A stretch of 64,000 nt of DNA from Phoronis australis (Eukaryota; Phoronida; Phoronidae), in assembly GCA_002633005.1 (NCBI GenBank), contig NMRA01000174.1, positions 704,047 through 768,046 on the forward strand, given 5' to 3'. The notes beneath the pieces were generated by a model. The model had not been told where the DNA came from, did no database searches, and saw only the letters and a list, made by a program, of their open reading frames with translations. Shown in pieces: positions 48,376 through 57,823 of the stretch. A program made the position numbers and the translations under genes. How positions within the stretch are numbered: the first letter of the stretch is position 1; every line of letters starts with the position of its first letter.

Positions 48376-50460
48376 TTATGTTGGTCACGTGGGTGTAACA
48401 ATTAACTCTTTTTGCTTGTAGCCACTGACAAGAGACGTTACGTGAAACATGTCTTTGCGTCTTATAAGTAGTACAAAAACGGTTAACAAATGTAAAAACG
48501 ATGGTTTTACGGTTACTTGATGTCTCATTTTCAAAAACTTCACGCAAACCACATAAAGAAATCTGTCAACAGTTGATTTTTGGGAGTGATGTGTCTGTTG
48601 AAATCCTCCTGAAATTTCAAATTCCGTATACGTAAGTGACGATAACCCTGGATGAGGTATCAAATGAAAACAAATACCTTGAAAAAGACTATATTCAATG
48701 AAAATAAACATCAGAGAGCAGTTATAGGTCTACCTAGAAAGCGCTAACCTTGGCGGAGGTAGGGATAGATTCATTGAACTTTGTCATGACGTATGTTTTA
48801 TGCTAAGTTTCGTTGAATTGTTTATTTACTGAATAATGAAATGATCTAATCTAGTCACTGAAAACAAGTTTCAAAATTGATTAATTAAATATTGGAAGAC
48901 ATGATTTATTCCAAGTTAAATGGCCCCCGAAACGTATATACATGTGTACAAAGTTCACAAATTACAGCAGTAATGACAACAACCCAAACATTTCAAGTTT
49001 CTTTGGAAACAGTTTTATCTTCGCGTTTCTTCAGCTTTTGTAAAATGTTTGCATAAATTTCTTATAAAAGCCACATTTTTAGACAACAAAATGTAATAAA
49101 ACAATGATTTTAGAATTATGGTGTGTAACATATTCGATTTTCCGTGATTCAGCAGTTTCAAGCTACACGTGAGTTCTTTCCACGTGGCGAACCAGGCAAG
49201 GTACTAAACACTGACCAGAAGAAACAATTTCGACTAAATTATCAAACAGTCATTCCCCAAGTTGGAAGGCACGGCGCTAGTAGAATGAGTTCACGAACTT
49301 GATTGACGCCGAGATCTGTCGTATATGACACGATCAACCAAATTTGTAAAATAATAGCATATTAAACCGCCGACTGACGTTTTGAGAGAGGAGGAGCTGT
49401 CAGTCCTTCCTTAAACCAGAAACCACTTCCGTCTTACCTAAGGATCAAATTGAAAACACTATCAAGATGAGTGATCTAAATCAAAGTTCATTTTCGCAGA
49501 AGACATTAAAGTTAGCGGCCGTCAACACAGCTACGAGATATTTGTTTTCAAATGAAAGCCAATGCATTGATGAATACACACAACAGGCTTGAAAAAATCG
49601 GTAATCAAAAACTCTAAAATAGAATGTCTAAGTTCGGTAGTAGACCAGCGTCTTCCCATACCTATCACATGCTTATGGAAATGTCACGTCATTTCTCCAT
49701 TGCATAATCTCCAATTGTGAATATACAGATAATTGAGTCTGCCGCTGTTTTCTGCTCCTTACCAAGGGATCAATTTGTACCCGGTAACGGCCCTGGAGGG
49801 ATAATTTTGTTATGCACTAAGATTAGACAATGGTGTCAGATACGATGTTTAGTTTTACCTCAACTTGTAACAAACGTCGGTTTATAATAAGTCGAAGGAT
49901 ATTTCTATAACATGTCATAGCCTGCTAAACATGTGTCAACGCAATACGGCAACACATAGCCTTTGTGCAAATAATATGTGACGAAAAATGGGTTATCTAA
50001 ATATTTTTCGTTTATGTTTCAGATTGATTTACAAACCTGTTGCTTCAATATAAATATAATTTGAACTAATATAATATATCATATAATTATATACTATAGT
50101 ACATTCAAATATATTCCAGGTTGCCAATGTGTTTTTGTTAGACATTAGTCTGCAGTTTCACAGTGTTTTCAACTTATCACGTTTCTTATTCTTTCTTACC
50201 AATTTTTTCACTGCAAATATATCTCATTCTATTTGTTAATGAATTTTCAATTTCTCCTAGAGCATTTTTACTACGACCAGCTTGTGAACAAGCCCATCAA
50301 TAAATAATTTTCTGTAAATTTTATCGAAATTGACAAATCGACAAATAGCACATCAATAGACAAAGTCGAGAGTTGTTATTAACAATGATTGTTCTCAAGT
50401 TCTATTGTCCTCACTACAAAAGGTCCACTTCGCAAAACGTGATGAAAATGCAACACCACT
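48376..50460. other. divergent intergenic region between sushi genes 2 and 3
   Basis: About 2.1 kb of AT-rich sequence between the promoters of the two divergent genes. No exon was seen. CCAAT or inverted CCAAT motifs lie at both edges, so this is the likely shared regulatory space. Confidence 0.5.
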
Positions 50461-50493
50461 CGTCATTGGCTATTCAAAGGGTAGTTACGCGAG

Positions 50494-50498
50494 CCAAT
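50494..50498 (+). promoter_or_regulatory. CCAAT box of sushi gene 3
   Basis: CCAAT 22 bp upstream of the TATA-like box; an inverted copy (ATTGG) lies at about 50465-50469. Confidence 0.45.
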
Positions 50499-50515
50499 AG
50501 TAGCCCAGGACGCGC

Positions 50516-50522
50516 TTTATAA
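50516..50522 (+). promoter_or_regulatory. TATA-like box of sushi gene 3
   Basis: TTTATAA about 94 bp upstream of the ATG at 50610, so transcription would start near 50546 and no upstream ATG is present in that leader. Confidence 0.5.
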
Positions 50523-50609
50523 CTACTCAGCACAGCCCCTTACAAGAGGACGAGTGAGAACGTAGTGTGGATACTGTGTTTGTAAAAGTAGGAAAGGACA
50601 ACAGAAAAA

Positions 50610-52092
50610 ATGACAAGTAAGTTAAATCATTCTTTGTAACTCGGCTCCACAGAATATGACATGAATGCTAGAAAAAATAAGCACACAGAGGTTTGAAGGT
50701 GAAATGATTTGTGTTACTTAATTCACAACACCAAATTCGACTGATTTTACAGAAAAGACTAGGACTGCGGCTCTTAAAATATTACGTAGACCACAGTTTA
50801 TTCGCATGTTTGACGTGCATTTCAGCCCAGTGTTTGAGTAAACGAACGACAATTGACCCCACCGATCCATACCAAGCGTTTGCGAATACAAGTAATTCAG
50901 ACGTGGGAACGGTAGTTGGGTTCAAGTGCAAAACAGCTAATTACGTTATATTAAGCAGCTACGACTACGTCACATGTCAAGCCACTGGCCAATGGGACAA
51001 ACCCGAACCAGTTTGCACAGGTGAGTGTCTTTCTTACGCATGACATTGGCTGCACTTGATTGATTTCGCCGCTTCCGCCTGTCAACCGGCTAGGGCATCA
51101 GCCTCCTGTTCAGTAACGCTAGGACCTCGCTAAAAAGCAAGACTTCGCGAGATTACGTGAGATATTGCCGTGCATTTTAAATGAGAGCACGTGACTTTGA
51201 GTAGGTTTTAGCTAGGTCCTAGCGTCTGCTGAACGCACGCCTGGCTTGTGCTGGGGTCTCGCTGTGACGCAACATGGCACGAAAAGGATTACATTTGCAT
51301 GATTGAACTCGCGTTTTTCTTATTTCACTAAGGCTTTGCTAGGACTATTTGATTTTTAACTGGTTCACCCGGTAAGCACACTATAGTGGGCTCAGCCATA
51401 CATCCCGCTATCGAGGCAATTTGTGACTGTACAAATTAAGGATTTTTGAACCAGCCTCTAAGGCTGTTTTCTCTACTGGTTGAAACTTGAACGAAATAAG
51501 AAATAAATGATATTTCATAAATACATCCAGTTGCCTTAATTCTAAAGTGGCTTGTTCTCGCAAACTAGTTCGTCCTTCAACTTCATGAGTGGGTGGAGGN
51601 NNNNNNNNNNNNNNNNNNNNNNNNNNNNNNNNNNNNNNNNNNNNNNNNNNNNNNNNNNNNNNNNNNNNNNNNNNNNNNNNNNNNNNNNNNNNNNNNNNNN
51701 NNNNNNNNNNNNNNNNNNNNNNNNNNNNNNNNNNNNNNNNNNNNNNNNNNTTTATTTCAGACCCCCTGCATACTCCGTCAAATATTCTTCTCATGAGCGT
51801 CTGTACCATAGTTGGTGGAACTATACTTGTAGTTCTGAGTGCCTTAATAACTTGGTACTGTCTCTGGAAGAGTGCGAATAACGAGGGACGGCGGGCAGAC
51901 GCACATAGGGAAACAACAAGGATAGCCAGACATGATCACCTAAGTGTTCGACGCCCAAGTGACTACCTGCCCAGTTACAATCTTGGTTATTCTGATCACA
52001 ATTTTCATACAAACGGGTACATATTCTCACCAACTATTGCATTATTGTCACTTGAACTGAGTGATAAAATCAGCCATGCTCATGACCATTAA
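50610..52092 (+). CDS. sushi-domain single-pass membrane protein, gene 3 (3 exons found)
   Basis: Exons 50610-50616, 50826-51020 and 51761-52016 (or read-through to the TGA-free stop TAA at 52090-52092, 177 residues in total). Sushi Cys 5, 37, 53, 66; N23 starts a sequon in the same column as in genes 1 and 2. Helix about 75-99 (NILLMSVCTIVGGTILVVLS) followed by ALITWYCLWKSANN and a basic/His-rich tail with SYNLGYSDHN. Exon 3 has the exact 256-nt length of gene 1 exon 3 and a matching phase-2 donor (AACGG|GTACAT), yet I find no tail exons downstream. Either the gene is truncated and reads through to the nearby stop, or the tail exons are too diverged or missing. The 151-N gap sits in the intron before exon 3. 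No signal peptide. Divergent from gene 2. Confidence 0.75.
50826..51020 (+). CDS. sushi gene 3, exon 2 (CCP domain)
   Basis: 195 nt, phase 1 to 1. Encodes QCLSKRTTIDPTDPYQAFAN..., GFKCKTANYVI, YDYVTC and GQWDKPEPVC; donor ACAG|GTGAGT. Confidence 0.88.
51108..51234 (+). mobile_element. GTTCAG MITE, copy 3 (in intron 2 of sushi gene 3)
   Basis: 127 bp with ends GTTCAGTAACGCTAGGACCT and AGGTCCTAGCGTCTGCTGAAC-type. The inner TCGCGAGATTACGTGAGATA is shared with copy 1 (reverse complement) and closely with copy 2. Confidence 0.87.
51600..51750. other. 151-base assembly gap
   Basis: Run of N inside intron 2 of sushi gene 3. The open reading frames drawn across it have no meaning. Confidence 0.99.
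51761..52016 (+). CDS. sushi gene 3, exon 3 (transmembrane helix and tail)
   Basis: Starts after TTTATTTCAG. Encodes DPLHTPSNILLMSVCTIVGG, the helix and a tail with RRPSDYLPSYNLGY. End set at GG|GTACAT by analogy to gene 1; unspliced reading stops at 52092. Confidence 0.72.
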
Positions 52093-52631
52093 AAGAGCGT
52101 TATCGGTTTTTACGAACAAAAGCGCATTTTTTGTTATTATTGCTCGATGAGTGAAACTCTTGAAAAAACACGAAAATACATGCCCTTTCTATTTTATTAC
52201 AAATTGGTCAATTCTCATAATTGTCAACAACATGTGCGTTGAACTGCGTTCACGAGCATACTGCGTTCAGTTGGGGATAGTCTCAGAACATCCTTTTCTC
52301 TCCTATAATGTCACTTTAAAACCGCATGCAGCGGCAAGTTTAAAATCATATCGGTTCATGATTTGGAGTGGAACCCCTTGTTTTTTTAATACCGCGAGTC
52401 AGCGGTACCGTCCTAATTTCACGTGATAAAACCAAGGACCGAAGAGAGTTCATGCATCGCATGGGGGAAAGGTTCACCACCGCTAACATTATTTATTCCA
52501 GTTTGAATATAGCATTTTTGCGAAATTAATGTTGTTTGGCACAGTAAAACACCAAACAACTATTTAGAGTTACCAGTGAACGCTGGATAATCTGAGTAAA
52601 ACAGTATTCATGTCATGCACAAACCAGAACC

Positions 52632-52941
52632 CAGGGGCGGATCCAGGATTTTGAGTTGGGTGTGAGGCAGGGCCAGGAATAACCAGAATTTCGGCAGATG
52701 CGCGCGCCCAGCATAAAATGTAGGGATGCAGGAGTCTCAAATTTTTGGGTTTGCGGACCTTTTGACTAAAAAAAAACGGTAAACGGGGTTTGTTCAGGGC
52801 CTTTGCATTGTTTTAAAAACCCCCGAGCCCCCCAGGTTGCGCGTATGTGCTAGTCAGCAATTTGCATTCGAACTGCCAAATGGTACCTGGTAGAATTTTA
52901 GGGGGCCCATGGCCCCCTCGGCCCCCCTAAATCCGCCACTG
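52632..52941 (+). mobile_element. CAGNGGCGGAT non-autonomous element, copy 3, with nested repeat
   Basis: Starts CAGGGGCGGATCCAGGATTT and ends TAAATCCGCCACTG; flanked by GAACC on both sides (52627-52631 and 52942-52946). Its middle (about 52700-52855) resembles the TGCGCGCACCCAG repeat at 25.1 and 38.1 kb. Confidence 0.75.
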
Positions 52942-54603
52942 GAACCTATTCTATTTTTGGTCTTAGCTTGCATGACATTTCGAAAGTTATGTATTAAATT
53001 TACGTGACATGAATACTGGACTCACAGGTTGGTCCTATTATTCACCAGTGCCTCTAGACAGCTGGTTGCTCCTGAGTGTTCGCAAACATTTATTTAGTGG
53101 AAATAGTTGCATGCAGGCTGTGCGAAAGCAGTTAAAATGTCGATTACAATCCAGTTCGTGACGCTCGAAGCGAACCTATGAATGATAGAGACTTCTAAGT
53201 TTTAGGCGACAGGGGTGAAATGTTCCCGGCTAGAAACAATCTGATTGAGACTTCGGTCCAGTATAAACGCAGGTATTTTGTAATGTACATGCAAAACAAA
53301 TATTTCCATATTTCCAAGTCGTATGCTAAGAAAATCGACAGGAAGTGATTCGAATGTTTGTCCACCTGTAGTAAATAAACTCCTGTCGGCGTTATAGCTT
53401 GGAAGTGCCTGGTCTTGATATAATTTTATGATTTATTGACCCTGTAGTACTCTGATCATTGTGGAGCAAAAATTCCAGCAACAATTTTTTTTGTCTTTTT
53501 AGTAAAGCGACGATAGATCCGTGGACGGTAGAGCAAGATGTGTACCATGACAACAACCATCATATCTATGTTTGATCAAAGACATTGGACAGGCTAGGGC
53601 CCTTGACCCTTGTACTCGAAAGCAATCTGAAAATTACTGATGACATTTTGTTTTACTTAAGTACAAACTCAATATTAGTGTCTTACTTTGTGTGCTCAAG
53701 TATACTTAAACCTATAAAAAATACTTGAATCCTCTGTTGTGTGCAAAATATATGTTTTTATTACTCTGAAAATGTGTGTTTTGTAAATTATGCACCATCT
53801 GTAAATTACTTTGAGAATTCGTTGTCTCACCTCCGTACTTCGTCGTCTGCCACAAGTTGAGATTTCTTTGGCCAATCAGCGATAAGCGACGTCGACCATT
53901 TAGACACATTCCCTTCCGGCACTTAGGATTCTCAGTGCACTGACTGACCACTGCATACTCGAGTTAAGTCTCGAAATTTCGAGTAAAGGCCAAGATTTCC
54001 AATTTAAATTCGAACTTATAGCCTAAGATGTTTGGAACACTTTATTCAAAGTTGTTCTCTGCCGGCTCACCAGGTGAAGAATTTCAATATCAATTGATAT
54101 CAAAGCATTTTTACTTTAGTTTAAAATTTCAAAAAAACGACCTGCCACGTGTTCGTCACTTCATCGATTTTTTCCCACAAGGCAAACCACGTCTCCTTAT
54201 TTAGTAAGACTTAGACACATCGCATTTCCCTTATATGGAAAACTTGACATTTGCCCTTCAACGTAAACGAAACAATGGGGATTCAAGCAGCAGCCAGAGT
54301 CCGATTAAGAGTAAGCTCTAACTGTTTAAAATTGGTTATAGAGGTATCGTAGTAGTCAAATATATTCTAAAATGCACTTGGAATTATTTTTGAAAATTTG
54401 GTTGCTTCACTGGTTTGCCTCTTGCCTCATACTGTACTGTCGAGTTCAGATTCGGAGTGCAATCACGCATGATATTCTGTCGCCATTTTGTCAGTCAGCT
54501 GTTTTTGGAATGACTGTAAGCGTATCATGCGCGAATTTATTTAAGTTGGAGGGAGAGTTGAAACTCCGTTGTGAGCACAGACTTTTTCCTTAGTGCGTAT
54601 TTC

Positions 54604-54628
54604 AAAAATCGTGAATTTCACGATTTTT
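54604..54628. repeat. perfect 12-bp-arm palindrome
   Basis: AAAAATCGTGAA, one T, then its exact reverse complement. No flanking gene explains it. Confidence 0.8.
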
Positions 54629-57600
54629 TTTCTAAAAATTCCCTCAGAGAGGAAATTGAATAACTTTGTAGTAGTTGTTGCGAGATGGTACTTTCGTCAG
54701 GAATTGTTTAAAAGATATTTTTAACGATCTTTTGCGTTCCATGCCTCTTTAATGCTGGGGTCATTAAGTTGAAAGTAGAATTATACAGTCATAGATGTAC
54801 ACTATAATGTACTCCATCACAGAATAATCACCATACCCTTATCTTGGAACTTCGCACAAAAGTAGAATAAAAAATTTCAAAAATGATTGCCAGCACATTA
54901 AGGTCCAGGGTTGCGAGTCGAAAAGCAGGTTTAAAGCACGAGACGCGAAATAACGCAAGTATTTGTGAGATATCGCCATGCATTACAAGCAAAGCACGTA
55001 GACGGTCACAATCTTAAGTTTCGCTCACTATGGAACGGGCCCAGGTCGACGTTAGGAACATGCACCAAAGCGGTTACCACTGACGAACTAGATGTTCACC
55101 AGACTAAAGTGGGAGACTAACCGGCAAGAATTGCCAAATGGACGTGTCCTAGACATAACTTGAGGCTCCTCCAAAATTTGTTCTACCAACAGCGAACCAC
55201 TTTTAATCGAGATTGAAAGCTTTTGAGACTTTTGTAAAAAGATTGTAATGAATGTAGCATTTAGAGATTCACGGATTTAATTCCTCCGCGCAGAAGTTTT
55301 GGCGAAGTTTTTAATAAAGTCATTGTTTCCAGCGGAGATTATACTGTGTGTAATCGCGAATTTAATAATTGATGCCTGGTGAATTGTATGCCCAACAAGA
55401 GGCTTGAGATGCAGTCCTTCAAATCCACTGGCAATGTATTGTTTACTGATGTATTTATGTCGCTATCATAAATAAATGAATGACAAATAGTAACATGTGT
55501 TGTGAAAATGCCACTCAGGTGGATACACACAAAAGAACTTTGAACAACTTGAGAAAAAATGCAGTTGCATACTAGATCATGACAAATCAACATTTTTTAA
55601 TAAAAGTTTGTTTGGTGGTACACTTTTTGTCTACATTTTGGATTTCGTATGACACTTGCTCAAAACCGGTTATCGTAGGCTAACTGATAACAAATCAGTG
55701 ACAGTTACGTGGAAAGTTCGGCTGGGTAAATTTTACGAGTAAGGGAAGCCGAGACTAGCAGAAATGTAATACAATTACCGAAAACTTAAACAAGCAGTTG
55801 GTATTGCTTTTGTTGCCCGCTCTCACCTGATATTTACAAAACAACAAGCATGCTGCGCGCACAGGGAACAAGACGAAGTGTGCTAAAAATATTGTTTACC
55901 GTGAGACTGATTTTGTTTGTGGATAAGCTTGCCGAACACGTCACGTTGATTAGTTTTACTGAAAGCTTTTATACCAGTCGATAAGGTAAGCCATACAGTC
56001 ATTAGCCAACGAAACACGCTGAAATGACAGGTTTGAGTTTTACTAAGCTCTATTTCCATTAATTGTTAATATGTATTTATTCAATGAGTGATTTAAAACT
56101 GCTGTAAACCGACTTCCCGACATTGTTATGAAATTAATCACATATTAACTTTAGTACACAATACTTGATATAGTCTTGTTCCAAGTCTTCATCTATTCTG
56201 CGGATATTTCACCCAATTATACCCGGGACACTGTAAAGACATGCAATCGGATATGAAATCAAGAAAAGCGGCCCCTGACGGACTTAAGATGGGGATTTTT
56301 TGAAACCATACATTCAGTGTAAATTCAAGTAGAGCCAGTAATGCATGCCAGAGTGAATGTGTTCTTGTTTGTTTGTTTCTCTATTGTATTCCATTGTTAA
56401 TTTCTGTTTCTTTGTTCTGCAAAAAATCCGATTTGGACCTCCTAAGGTATAGTATGTTCCTTGCATGGCCGGTACGGGCTTTTGATACTGCCGATCTGAC
56501 AGTATTGCTCAGCCTAGGCTCATTTGAACCTACCAAACTCAGTGGGCTTGTCATTTTGCTCTGTGAGGCCAGTTTTGTGCAAACTCGGAAATCACTTTCC
56601 ACCTCAGTAATGACAAGTTCAAACCACTGAGTTGGAAGTTTTGTAATCACGGCTTTCCGCTCTTCGGCGGGGTTACTAAATCGTCACCGTGACGGTGTTA
56701 TGGCCTCAGACTGAGTTAGTTGTGGCTTATGGTATTCAAACGATTTACTGTTAACAATCAATTAAGTAGCTATTTTGAACTCATTGATGAGCCGAACAGA
56801 TATATAAGCAGGGCTTCGTTGCGTATAGTGATTGCACTAAGATCTATTTAAAAAAGACTAGTACCACGAGAGACCGTTGGGCGCAGCAGACTGTGTGCTG
56901 CAGGCTTTGAAAGTACGAACAAGGCTAAGATCTAACTCTCGGGTATCTGCGTACAAGTTGCTTGGTCAACTGAAGACACCATATATCCCTAGGTAACTAT
57001 AAAATCTTTGGCGTAGCCACAAACAAAGATTTTATAGTTATCTTTGCCACAAATTTTATGCGACGGAAGTAACCGAAGTGTTGTCGGAAATTTACGAACT
57101 ATTACGGCTTTATCCGAGTTGTGGCGTCCATTTTGGTCTATCTCGTGGTAAGTCTCCCGGCATTTTTATCAGCTCTTTGTTTTGTGATCAAACTTTGAAT
57201 ATCCTAGAAAAATATACAGCTGTTTCAAATAACACAAGGTTAAGATTTAAGTGAAATATGTAATGAAGTAGCTGAGCTGGTAACAGATTGGTCGAGACGA
57301 TGGCTGCTAATGACGGTCGGCGACACAGTCGCTTCAACGTCTCTTTCGAGTTTTGGTTTCTCGTCCAGAGTTTGACGGCGAAAAATCTTCACTTATGGAA
57401 CGGTTACATTGAACCCTATCCCTCAAAAACACTAGTCTGTTACAATGTTGTCGGTTGCAAGAAAACACCTGTTGTTCAGTGGTTAAGTAACTGGTTCTTG
57501 GATGATTTTGAAATCAGGGACCCACTTATCCCACTATATCCACTTTGTTTGTTGCAAATATATATGTATAGTCCGATTACCTCTCGTCGTCAGTCTCCAA

Positions 57601-57822
57601 AGGTCGTCCGCCATCTTGTTTCGCGTGCAGCGCTGCCACGCGGGACTTAGCGTTCCAATTTCGAACGCTCGTCTGCACGTTAGGTACTAACCTCTCGGGA
57701 GAAACACGCGTGGAAGAACTGAGACTAAAATTAATGCATTTACCGACTGTTTTTTTGAGACCACTTAAAAACTTGTTGATTTTACTAATGCACTTTTTTG
57801 TTCATTTTCAGAAGATATTTTC

Positions 57823-57823
57823 N
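57823..57823. other. single N at the RBM4-like duplication junction
   Basis: Immediately followed by the 83 bp (57824-57906) that recur exactly at 63918-64000. Confidence 0.8.

Larger units (their letters stand above)
52093..57823. other. gene-free stretch between sushi gene 3 and the RBM4-like gene
   Basis: No exon could be supported on either strand. Open frames at 54.4, 56.4 and 57.3 kb lack splice context and similarity. Near 57608-57618 CCGCCATCTTG resembles the YY1 motif, so a promoter may lie close by, but this is weak. Confidence 0.5.

Noticed and set aside
51408-51881. Open frames crossing the 151-N gap
   Set aside because: Ns were translated as X; only the part after 51761 in the sushi gene 3 frame is supported.
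57288-57650. 120-codon frame starting MVETMAANDGRR
   Set aside because: No domain, no paralogue and no convincing splice partner; could be 5' leader or random.
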